From the NCBI GenBank assembly GCA_028023455.1, contig JAQFVV010006354.1, forward strand, positions 498,001 to 562,000: 64,000 nt of DNA, in the 5' to 3' direction. This DNA comes from Epiperipatus broadwayi (taxonomy: Eukaryota > Onychophora > Udeonychophora > Euonychophora > Peripatidae). The notes below the pieces were generated by a model. That model was given only the letters and a program-made list of their open reading frames with translations. It searched no databases and was not told the origin of the DNA. A program made the position numbers and the translations under genes. Positions 47,301 to 59,209 of this stretch are shown one piece after another (within the stretch, counting starts at the first letter, position 1; every line of letters begins with the position of its first letter).

Positions 47301-48182
47301 AATTTTAATAAAGCTCCTATTTACAAATGTTATATATAGAGTAAGTTAAAAACAAACTCTTATGAAGCTTCAAAAATACCCTCAACCTCAGGCCGTGGTT
47401 TCTGCCTCTAGCGTCATCAGTGAGGTGCTAGGCAATAAAAATACTAGAACTAGTCCAGCATTTTATCAATGCCTAACTATTGAGAAGAAAATCTGAAACT
47501 TTCAGACATTTAAATGTCCAAAAATCCAACTATCTAACTCAAATAGCTAGAGCTATTAATATATGGTGTATCTGAACTTAGTTCAGTCACATACGGCTAT
47601 TTGAGTTAGATAGCTGGATTTTTGGACATTTAAATGTCTGAAAGTTTCAGATTTTCTTCTCAATAGTTAGGCATTGATAAAATGCTGGACTAGTTCTAGT
47701 ATTTTTATTCCCTAGCACCTCACTGATGACGCTAGAGGCAGAAACCGCTGTCTGAGGTTGAGGGTATTTTTGAAGCTTCATAAGAGTTTGTTTTTAACTT
47801 ACTCTATATATAACATTTGTAAATAGGAGCTTTATTAAAATTAGGTCATATGACTTGATTTTTTATCAATTTAATTTTAGTTTTTTGCTATTAATGCTTT
47901 GGCGATTTTATATTGCTAGAGCTATTAATATATGGTGTATCTGAACTTAGTTCAGTCACATACGGCTATTTGAGTTAGATAGCTGGATTTTTGGACATTT
48001 AAATGTCTGAAAGTTTCAGATTTTCTTCTCAATAGTTAGGCATTGATAAAATGCTGGACTAGTTCTAGTATTTTTATTCCCTAGCACCTCACTGATGACG
48101 CTAGAGGCAGAAACCGCGGTCTGAGGTTGAGGGTATTTTTGAAGCTTCATAAGAGTTTGTTTTTAACTTACTCTATATATAA
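44323..48182. repeat. Palindromic array C (369-bp units, nine direct then about 1.7 inverted)
   Basis: AAATTGATAAAAAATC recurs at 44322, 44691, 45060, 45429, 45798, 46167, 46536, 46905 and 47271, with period 369 except one of 366. At about 47547 the orientation flips, and reverse-complement units continue to 48182 (repeat mark TAGAGCTATTAAT at 47548 and 47917). Each unit carries GTCATATGAC, GACATTTAAATGTC, CTGAAACTTTCAG and CTGAACTAAGTTCAG palindromes. Unit identity is very high, so amplification is recent. Units 3 and 6 share private variants (AGTAATTTAA, CCGCAGTTT, TTAACAAAGCC). No coding frame is maintained. It is homologous in motif order to arrays A and B. Confidence 0.93.
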
Positions 48183-48194
48183 TATTGTTTAACA
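48183..48194 (+). repeat. Direct duplication flanking array C, right copy
   Basis: TATTGTTTAACA begins directly after the last array base. Inside the array the unit continues CATTTGTAAATAG at this point, so the boundary is sharp. Confidence 0.7.
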
Positions 48195-51100
48195 AAAAAT
48201 TAATGTCAAAACTTTCTTTATACCATTTTTTTTACTATTCAATAATTTTTGTTTTAACATTTTACAAGTAAACATCTATTAAGATAATGAAACAAAATTC
48301 ACACTAGTTTTTTTTTTATGATGTCATTATTTAAATTAACCTTAAAATGTTTTTTTTTATCAAATAAAATATTTTTCAACAAACCATCATCATTATACAA
48401 TTATCTTTATTGAAACAAAATTATAAACTATAGAATTATTTTTTCATTTCTAATAAAATAAATTTAACAATGGACTATTTAGAAAATTATGTTTCTTATT
48501 TTTTTTTCTTTAACATAATGATAGAAATACAATAGACTCATTTTTCTATCTCTTAACAATGCGTAAATCTAAAAAAATTAAACCATTAAACTCAAAATAA
48601 CCCTTCTCCATAGTAAATTTAACAGAAAATCAAAGCTAATCAAAACCATTAAAAACAATCTATTTTTATCAATTACATGCAATCATTAATATATCTGATG
48701 AATAATTTCGAAATTTTATACTTGTTATTAATTTTTTTTTCAAAATTAATAGACATAAAACAAATAAAGAAACAACATTATCAATAATTGAAGCCTCTTT
48801 TATTTTATAAAGCCTATCACTATGACTAAAATATATTGAATCTTCCAATCACAATAACCTCTGATACCATAACCATCAAAAAAATAATCCTTATCAAAAC
48901 AAAAGTCAGCATTTGAATACTTTACACATACACGTGTATAAGTATATGGAATATCAGTTATATTATAAATATTTATGCTTATTAGGTAGAATAAATAATT
49001 TCAATGTTTACATAATTATTCTAATACATTTTTAATATTGTGTTGTATAATTATGATATGACTAAACTATTTTTTATTATTGTAAAACCTATTTTACATA
49101 TACACATTTTAATTTAACATATTCTACTTACTTTAACACTACTGACTCATTTATACATAGAATATTTAGCTTTGGCCATAAAACACACTTCTTTAATCTT
49201 CCTCTTTATACTATTGAGCCAACAGTGTGTATTTTTCTTTTTATGTTGCAATAAAATCAACACCTGTGGAGGTTCTTTTTTAGATCTTCTGTATAAGTAT
49301 GTGTGCTGTTTATTCATGCTAAAATATTAGCTAATGATTTCCTAATAAATTGATGACATCCTGAGTTATTACATTAAGTGGAATAACAATTTGAGTGTCT
49401 CTTGAAAAGCACTTTTATTTTTGATATTATTAACTACAAGAAACTGAAATTTTTCATTAAAATCTTGTTTGTATATCTTTTTTATTTTTTACCTGCTATC
49501 TTGAGAATTATAGCATAACTATTCATAATTTGTTGGTCTTATTTTATGCTGTTTTAGCCTGTAATTGAAGATTATTTTCTAATTGTATACCTAAAAATAA
49601 CAGGATAAATCAAGATGCATTAGCAAGATTTTAATGTGAACTTTAGATTACATGCAATACTAAACAGACCAATTAACAACAGAAAAGCTAAAATTGATTT
49701 TCCAATATCTTAATTTTTTTTATTCCCTTCAGTGTAAGGTAAACAGAAATTTACTATAGAGAATGATGAATTAATATTTCAATAAGAATAAAATAACATT
49801 CTTATTTGTATAATAGGTCTAATGACCATAAAAGATTGTGATTGCTGAAGCAATCAATCTGATACTCAGATCGAGCTTCACAGACCACTAAGAATCTCCC
49901 ACCACCAAACTGTATGAAAACTTTATCCTTACACATATATACATATTTATTAATACATTTTTTTTTGCTTAACCATCTAAATAATAACTAATGTATATAA
50001 ATATCTTAATGTAATTACTTTAATAAATAAATATTTGATTTTATTTTAATTCGAATATGTGCATAATGGGTGTGTACATATAGGTAAAGGGAGATTACTT
50101 TTAAAACATATATAAAAGCCAAATGTATTATATTAATATATATTTTAAAATTATATTTATAATTTATTATTTTTTTAATAATGGCGGTCAAAAAAAAAAG
50201 ACTGACGCAATCCTGTGGAATATTCTGTAATGTAATTAAAACAATTTACCAGAAACCCATTAGTCCATCTAAAACATATGATATCTTTATAGCGTAATAT
50301 AAAAATCCATTAGTGGAAATTTTATACACTTTAAAATTTCTTTAAAATCTTAGATCATATTTTAAAACAATCGTTTGAGAAATTCTTAACAGGATTGCAT
50401 TGTCTTTAAAACTTACTTGAACAAAAGGTGCATCCAGTCAACAAATTCCAGGTCCACTAAGTGCATAAAGTGCCTCAGGTCTAGCAACTAAAGTGCATTG
50501 GAAGATAAATGGAAAATAGTATAAATACTGCTAGATTTGAATCCCAAAGAAGAGACTTGTAATTATTAAACAGCAATGGTAAATATAATCAATGCTTGTT
50601 GTTATAGCAATTCAATGTGTCATGAGTAGTGGAAAATTTCACCTTTCTCTCCATTCAACATGCTCTTTCCCACACTCATCACCCAGGATCCTGCTACCCA
50701 TAAACTTTAATGTACCTAAAGACTAAATAATGAAAATGCTACCCGACTGAATCTAACTTGATCTAGTTCACCAATTTTAATGGATGCTGAAATCACCAAG
50801 AGTCGCTACTAATTACCAAGGTAAAGAACTCTAGCCACTGCTAATGTTTAAATTCTTAAGTTCAGTCTTCCATAACTATTTCTCATAACCCTGTCTGTAA
50901 TTTAAAATGATATCATTCTATTAGCTGGTCCTTCGACCAGAAATTAAATATTTTATTTAAATAATTTGTAATTTACCTACCTGATATTAGCATGTACATA
51001 ACGCAATTATAACTTTCTTTAATTTTCTTTTATCATTGAACCTTTATTAAATAAGTGTAATATTATCTTTCACCTTCATGCAGCAATAATATTTTATAGT

Positions 51101-54100
51101 AGTGGGTCGTGTGAAAGTCTGAGTTCAAACCCTGCATATATTACATATATAAATGCAGGTTTAAGCCTGTACAATGTATTAACTTTTATTATTGTGTTTT
51201 ATATATTTAAATAAGCCAATAATTCCTCAAATCTGCCACTATATCATTTTTATTTTTATTTTCCTCCTCTCTACTTTATGGGGTGATTAGATTTAACTTT
51301 AATTAAAACAAATCTCGTTATTTTTATCTTAGAGAACGTATGCAAATTTGGGGAAAACAAATTAATTATCTCATAATGTCATTGTAGAAAAACAGAGTAG
51401 AAATCTGTTTTTCTAAGAAATGTTTTTTTATTTTATTTAAATAACAATCGCTAATCTTAAATCTCAAATTTATTATATGAAATTAAATCTGTTTATTCTG
51501 AAATTAATAACCACCAACTCATTCATATATATATCTAATTTATGTTTATTATAATATAAAAGCACTTATAACTGAATTCTCATATTTGTTAATGTTGTGG
51601 GGAGTTCATATATAAAATAATGTGGGAGGGGAGTCTCTATTCCAATGATTTGTGTATTTTAGTAATAAGTTTAAATGATCGATTACTGTTTAGTAATTAA
51701 ATCATACCATTACGCAGGATATTTCATAATGTATAGGTAGTAATTAATTAAATATTCCTTTAAAGTTATATGTGTTATTCCAAGTGTTGTGTTCATACAG
51801 ACTCCCTCGTTTATATATATATATATATTTATGCTTCACTCTATCTGGGTGTATCGGAAAGCCGAACCCCATCTCTTATCTCCCAAGTCTAAGAACTAGG
51901 CTCTTAAACTCCTGGGGACTTACTTTGGTCGCTTGAGCTAGCTCAGTATGGGATTGCTCTGGGAAAATCCTAACCCATTAAACTCACAACAGACTGTTCT
52001 TCATTTCATGAACCGATTCTGTCAAAGTTTGCAGACATATATTGGTATATTTTTTCAATGAATTCTCTGAAGCACCACCTGTAAGGATCTGTGACTGGAT
52101 CACATAAGTATGCCACCATGCACACACTGCCTTTTGTTCTAGTTCCAGATAAAACCTATGAGTGTTCATAAGCTGTAGTGTTATGATTCTAATAAACAGA
52201 TTTCTTTATTATATTTATAAATATTTTCATATGCGTGTCTTTTTTTGTGACACAATTATAAATATGTTAACAAACTATTCCACACATGTTTCTCACTCAG
52301 TATAAACTGAGAGTATTTTACTTACTGCTGTAAAGTGTATTTTTGTAATAAAATTAATCATTCTAAATAATCGGTCAAGTGCTACTTTTTTCTTTGGGGG
52401 TGAATTGGTATCTCGCAAAAATATTTACTCACAGCACTAAAACTATGTTCGTCAATGTATTTATTAATTATTGCCATATGAGCTAGCTGCAATAAAATAG
52501 AATCATAAATCAAATTTGTCATAAACAAATTGCATGTGATTTACCTGTTGTTACCGTATAAATATAAATTAAATTATATGTACGTTAAGAGGTCAATGAC
52601 GATCAATGAAATAATATAAACCAAGTATTTATGCGTATTTTATTTCAATTAATAAATCTTATAGTATATATCATAACTTGCAGAATCATTGTTTCTTTTT
52701 TATTTAAAATATTAATATTTTAGTTATTAAATTATACTTGCTCTGGCTAGATGATCTCCCACTAATCTTATATATATATATGATTAATATGAAAGGTCAC
52801 AACCTTTAAATGAGTCAAACTTATATTTTATACTAAAAGTTTCCATTATATGATTTCAAATTAGAGTCTCTTTGTGTGTCTGCTTTGCGATGCCGGCGGA
52901 GAGAGATAAAATAGATCGGTATCATCGAGATTGTTGCTCATAAGTTGTTAGATCTGGAAAATAGGCAAAGTTTATGAGTGTTCCTGACTTATGTATCTTG
53001 CACATGATTGGTCTCGAGGTACTTTTGCCTAGATGCTAGATCTTGTTATATGAACAGACAAAACCGACTGGTACATTACATCGACTGAGAATAACAATAT
53101 AAATAGGAAAATTAAAAAATATAAACTATGGCCAATGCTGAAAATGCCATGAATAAGTAAGAATATCTCATATAAAATAATTTAGCATTGTGGTAAGTAT
53201 AGCTTATCACACTGGAAATATATTAAGTTAATTATTTTAAATACAGAATTTATTATTTTATATGATAAGCACAATATTATTAATATAAATGCTGTTATAT
53301 TATACTCATGGAAGAATTGGCTCTCTCTCTGTATATGCGTGTGTTAAATTAAATATTTTTATGGATTTATTATGATTAATACAAAACATCTTTACTTTTT
53401 ATCTTGTTAGGAAACCATCAATTATTATCATCAATCTTAAGGTTAAACAATTTTTTCTAGTACACCATAATAGCTTTCTTTACCTTGAGTTTAATTAGAA
53501 GTAAAAGTTGTTATAGTGAAGTAGAGAAAAGTTGTTCAGACTTTGGACACTTGATAGCAATTGATGGTTTCCTAGCAACATCAAAAGTAAAAATATTTCT
53601 AGTTATTTGCATGGAGATAAAAACACACATTAATTTTTTTTTTTTACATATATAAATGTTGAAGCTAAATATATATGTTTCCATTTATTGGCTTCATTTG
53701 TGATTTTTAGCTAGTGTGTGTGCAAATTCACATTATTTTAAGTAATATAAACATATATATATATATATATGGTGTGCAGAAAGCAAGAATATAAATAAAA
53801 TTAGATCCTGTTAAAAATATTTTTGTTAAAATAATTATATTTGTCTACATTAATATTTAGAAATTTTATTCCATTTTCATTTATTAAAGTTACTAAAACT
53901 TAAGAGCTTTTAATTTTATTATGTAGCAGAATATTTTCTTTTGTTTATACTTTTACATTAAAAGATTTTAGTTGTGATATCTAGCAGGGCATATTTAGTC
54001 ATTTCATCATTATTTTGGATTATGATTTAAATATAATAAGAACTACTCAAGCCTAACTATTGAGCTAAAAATAGATGAAAGAAATTCAGAAGAATACATT

Positions 54101-56900
54101 TTTTAGAGGAATAAAGAATTAAGAGAAAGTTAAAAATTCACTGACGAAAGATTTCCTTATATGAACAAAAATTTCATTAATCATCATTAATTAGAGAATC
54201 TCCTGAAAATCTTTTATTTAGACTTTATACAAATAATTTGAAAAATACATTTTAAGGGTTGTAAAGTTAATTACTGTGGAAGAAACCACAGAAATTACCA
54301 TGAAGATAATTGTCAGTTAGAACAGCAGATCGTCTCTGTTTGGCTGTTTTTCTGAAGATAGTATAGCTGTTCTAGCATAAAATCTAGCCATCTGTCTATT
54401 ATTAAAAAGCATCTGTCATGAATTTAAAAGAAGCTTATAATCCATCTATATTAATGTTTTGCCATGGATTTCAGGAAAAATGCTTTTTAAACAAAGAATG
54501 CTGTACTAATAATTTAATATTTATAATTAGCCAGCCTTAAAAAATAAAATTTACAAATGGAAAAAAAATGTGTCAATGAGGAAGCTCTTTCTGTTAAAAT
54601 AGATTCATGCAAAATAATCCTATTGCAAAAAAAAAAAAAGGAATTCAAGTAAAGCTATACTTCATACACACCTTAAGATAGCTATTTTTCAAGGCCTGAT
54701 CTCATCCACATACATAAGTAATTGACCATTTTTAACTATAAGTATAAATATTGCTTTGATAGAAGTGTTAATTGAACTCATGCTTTTACTCCTCTTTTTA
54801 GTAACCTTTTTTTTTTATTATAAATATAAAAATTTTCTTATGGAACAGTGAATACACGTAAACAGATGATATAATCCACAGGTAAGATCAATCAATTTGG
54901 ATTGCAGTACTTTACAATGATAAACAGAAATTATACATTATGCCAATTGATAAAAACCAAACAACGTTTGAACATTCTATTACAAAACAAAGGGAAACGT
55001 TTTTTTGATAACAGAACCTTAGGCTATACTTCAGTGATTTACATGGAGAGAAATTCTGAAGTCCTTGTTTCTGGAGGGGCAGACTTTACTTAGGCAACAC
55101 CAGTTCCACAGGAGATGTTCTCATTGAGATAGGCTGGATTTTAGAAGTAGTTTTGAAAAGAATGGAAAGCCACTATGAATCCCAGGTAGAAGCAAATCTG
55201 TTAGAGATTGATTATTTTTGGATGTAAGAATAGTCACAATGCATAAAAGTAATGGAACATTAAGGATGTATGGGAATTGCTTGCCAAATGGCTTCAAATA
55301 TGTAGAGATGATCCAGGTTTTGGTCCCTCCAAGTTTATTAATGAATATATCCAGTGAGCTTTCTGGAGCTGGATTAAAAATAAGCTGACATCAGGTGAAC
55401 CATAATAATAAAAGGATAATGATTGTTGAATGGAACTCGGGGAAGGTACCATGAAGGGTGCTATCAATGAGAGTAGAAAGAGTAGGATTTTTATTTCTTG
55501 AAATGAAGGCTATTAAACATTAATAAATGTCTTTCAGATACAAGAAAGTGTGTTCTTGGATTCTAAGAACTCTGGCTATCTGACAATGATCATTAAATAA
55601 AGTACATGATTCTCTATTTGACAGAATAGCAAATTGAATGTGAAGCTCCAAAAACAATGGATAGATGTTTAAAGATAATAAAACAATTAACTGACAAAAA
55701 TGCTTAAAAACTATTAGTTGATTAAAATTTTAAAAATACAGTCATTTTCAAATCATGATCATTTATCTTGTTTGATGCATTGAAATTAATATGTGGACTA
55801 AAAATCATAATTATATTAAAGCCCATGAAGTATATTGATGATTTTTTGAATAATTATAGAAAAATTATCCTTCCTATCTACTCAGTTAAATTTGACAAAG
55901 ATATTCATCTTAATGAAGGTAAAAGAATTCTTAGTAATCTTAAAGATGAAAGAAATGCAGATTCTCATGAGCTATGTGACAAAGCTTATAAATGTAATTA
56001 TGTATTAGCTTTTAAACCATTGAATGTTTTAAAAATTTAGAAATAATATGTTGCCTGATCTTGAAGATGCTTTTAGTGTTTAATTTATAAGAATAAAATA
56101 TATAGAAATAATTGCAGTGATTATATTGCCATTAAAACAAGGGGAGTGCTTTCAAGAATTTGATTAAAATAACTTGCTTTTAGTCATAAGTTAATTGTTA
56201 TCAGAGCATTAACATAGTGTCATAAAATCTAAAAGCATTTGAAGCACGACTTTTATTACCAAAAAATGAAAGAAAGGTATCATAATCTAGTTTAAAATTT
56301 ACATATTCTATTTATTGATTTAAGGCAGTTGATAGTTAAATGAAAAGGTATGTGACAATTTTGGAAATAAACTGATGGTCAACTGAGATTCTGTAATGTT
56401 TATTTATATTAAAAATGTTTTATATTAAATAAAAAAAGAATATTATTACTGTTGCAGTAAAAAGTTAAGTCATTCGAAATAACACTTACTGGTGAATATG
56501 TTATGTATATAAGCTTTTTTAATTTTCTAATATTGATTTAAAGTGATCGTGTAACACCTTCATGCCCTTATTTCCACACACTTAATATTTGCCCATACAT
56601 AAACGCTTGGGTCGAAAGAATGGGTGGATTCATACCATTCTTTCTAAAATACTATATCTCGTGTCTGGAAAAATTGAGCATTCATTTATAATTTATCTTT
56701 AAAGCGCATGTCTATTACATAAAAAACATAGCGCTATATAAAATAATATCTTAATATTGATTTTTGTAACAGTTTGCAAATGACATTTTGAAATAAGTAC
56801 CAATATACAATATAGCTAAGATGGTAATAATTTGTACAGATTAAAGAACAAGCAAGTATTTTTATCTTATTGACATCTAGGTATAGTATGCTATTTGTGG
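48195..56900. other. 8.7 kb AT-rich sequence without recognisable gene
   Basis: Only short frames occur (51984-52169 minus, 54902-55093 plus, 55768-56040 plus), none with a recognisable domain. Moderately less AT-rich patches at about 50400-50960, 51830-52190, 52860-53070 and 55090-55480 could be old elements or host exons too degraded or divergent to identify by eye. TA runs occur near 51820 and 53752-53770, and paired small hairpins at 49839-49872. Confidence 0.45.
51100..51150 (+). other. tRNA-like B-box segment (possible SINE remnant)
   Basis: GGGTCGTGTGAAAGTCTGAG followed by TTCAAACCCTGC resembles the variable arm, T arm and B box of a tRNA-derived SINE head. No A box at the proper distance or complete cloverleaf was found, so it is not called a tRNA gene. 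Confidence 0.35.
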
Positions 56901-57014
56901 TACTTTTACTAATTTATATATATATATATATCATCAACCATTATCAATCCACTGCAGTACTTTTACTAATTTATATATATATATATATCATCAACCATTA
57001 TCAATCCACTGCAG
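56901..57014. repeat. 57-bp tandem duplication of an RTE 3' end plus flank
   Basis: TACTTTTACTAATTTA, a TA run and then TCATCAACCATTATCAATCC occur at 56901-56957 and again at 56958-57014. The duplicated unit includes the last about 27 bp of a minus-strand RTE copy and its TA-rich neighbour, so the duplication happened after RTE insertion. Confidence 0.9.
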
Positions 57015-57153
57015 GATGAAGGTCTCTCCAAGTTTAATCCATCTTCTCCGATCTTTAGCTTCTCTTCTCCACATCACCCCTGCACACTTTCTTATTTCAT
57101 TCATCCATCTCACATGTGGTTTCTTTCTGGGTCTTTTACAATCTCTTGGAATC

Positions 57154-57160
<7 letters not shown>
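56988..57160 (-). pseudogene. RTE 3' fragment, minus strand
   Basis: It matches the last about 170 bp of the RTE element in reverse. The minus frame reads NWIPRDCKRPRKKPHVRW, then MNEIRKCAG, MWRREAKDRR and ETFILQWIDNG. The sequence is little decayed. Its 5' truncation point and its 3' end both lie in TA repeats (right-hand run 57161-57190). The plus frame 57016-57201 is antisense. Confidence 0.88.
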
Positions 57161-57196
<36 letters not shown>

Positions 57197-57382
57197 TTTA
57201 ATCTTAATGTTTTAAATACAGCCAATAATAAGTTTTGTTTAGTAATTAAGATTTGAAATCAACAGCTTTATAGCCCAGTTGTGGAAGAAATATTTTCAGT
57301 TACTTTTAGCTTGGATAATTATCATCTTGAAAATATGAAAGGATTTAAATATTTTGAAAGCATTTTAAGTAAAAAAAAAAAA

Positions 57383-58135
57383 TTAAACTTTATTTAAACT
57401 GTCCAAATACAAACAACTTGTTAGTAATAACACATAAGTAGACAATAGACAACACTGGTTAGTATATTACATAACATTTGAAATAGCATTATTCTCCAGT
57501 CTTCTTTAGATTAGTATTATTCTCCACTCTTTGTTATATTAGTATTATTCTCCACTCTTCTTCAGATGATGCTGGCCTATATGCACAGTGACAATATTTA
57601 CTTAAAAGTTGAGCTCACACCTTTAGATTCTTGAATATTAAATTTAAGGCAAACCCTCTAACCAACTGAGCTATTCTATCAAAGGCAACATATAGTAGAA
57701 ATTTGATATATTTATATATGAGGGTTGGTTCAAATCCTCCTGAGTCCTTCAATTTTTTTTTAATATGAGCATAGCTAATTAGTTTTTTTAATTATTATTA
57801 TAGTTTAATATTTTTTCCTGAGAGCAAGATTAAAAAAAAAAATTGAAGGACTCAGAAAGATTTGAACCAACCCTCATATATAAATATATCGAATTTCTAC
57901 TTTATGTTGCCTTTGACAGAATAGCTTCTTTGCCTTAAATTCAATATTCAAGAATCTAAAGGTGCAAGTTTTACTTCTAAGTGAATATTGTCACTCTGCA
58001 TATAGGCCAGCAACAGCTGAATAAGAGTGGAGAATAATACTACTCAAAATGTTGTGTAATTACTAACCTGTGTTGTCTATTTGTGTGTTATTACTAACAA
58101 GTTGTTTATATTTGGAAAGTTTAAATAAAGTTTAA
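57383..58135. mobile_element. Foldback element with arms of over 300 bp
   Basis: TTAAACTTTATTTAAACT at 57383-57400 is matched in inverse at 58118-58135. The inverse similarity continues along both arms to a centre near 57770-57830 (landmarks TTGTTAGTAATAACACA, GGCCTATATGCA, AAGAATC-AAGG). The left arm carries extra copies of ATTAGTATTATTCTCCACTC (57486-57560). The arms include a reverse-strand A-box-like AGCTCAGTTGGTTAGAG (about 57655-57672) and a GGTTCAAATCC B-box-like word at about 57725. No transposase is present. The whole would form a long hairpin. Confidence 0.78.
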
Positions 58136-59209
58136 AATGTTTTATACTATCAACATTCATTCATAGATGATGGAAATAGTCTAACATATCACATCTAATA
58201 AAATACCAGCATCACAAACTTTCAGACAAATGCTTGGAATGTGATTATATTGTACTATTGCATTTATCAAATTACAAAGTAAGAGCTTTCATCATAGCAA
58301 TAAGTAACTTAACCAGGTATTTAACCTCCTAAATATTTATTAATGATTTGTAGAGATTTTTTTCATTTTAATTTAGTCTGATTTACTCCATGAACAGTAG
58401 TTCCATATATTTTTGAAGTATTTATAACACCATTCTTAACTTTTGACCCAATAGCATAAATTGACAATTTAATAACCATAAAAATATTTTAAAAATTAGA
58501 AACAATAATATTACAAATAACTTTTATAGATGGTTATTGTATCATGTAATTTATTACATAAGAGTAACACACAATCTTCTTATTGCTTAAACATAAAGAT
58601 ACTGACAAAATTTTATTTCAAAATGCTTTATAGGATTGCAAAAATATGATTAGCAAAATAATAAGATCAACACTATGTTTTTAACTTTACTGGATCTGAT
58701 AATAACTATTGTAAGAAAATATAAATTGTTGAATTTGGAGTATGTAGTGAATGAATGATAATAGGCTTCTTAAAAAAATAAAATGAATCTGAAAATAATT
58801 TTTATGAAAGATATTAAACAGATTTATATTATAGAGATTAATAAAATATTGACTTCCATTATTAAGAAGATATAGTTAAAGATGGAATAGAATAGTGAAT
58901 TGTAATCACACAAGATAGTCCAAACTATTAGAAAAACCAATTCACTGCAGAAAAAGTGATAAGTCATTAATACAAAGTGTCACATAAATAGACCAAAAGC
59001 TAGCGTATGATATATTTGAACATATTTACGAATTGGTTTGTATATATTTTTTAAAACTTATGTTTTTTTTTCTTTTGCCACTAGAATAGATGAAAATATA
59101 AAAATAAAATGAATTAAGCAATAGTTATAATAATAATCACAATATAATAACATAGAAATAATTGAAAATAAATTGATATTTTATAATAATAAATCAATTA
59201 AAAATTGTT
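58136..59209. other. AT-rich sequence without recognisable gene
   Basis: No frame or repeat stands out. The right-hand end may hold the decayed endonuclease part of the following LINE. Confidence 0.45.

Noticed and set aside
55768-56040. 90-codon frame
   Set aside because: Modest length with charged residues, but no recognised family, no supporting splice or repeat context, and AT-driven composition.
57596-57740. tRNA gene
   Set aside because: A-box-like and B-box-like words are on opposite strands and no cloverleaf can be drawn.
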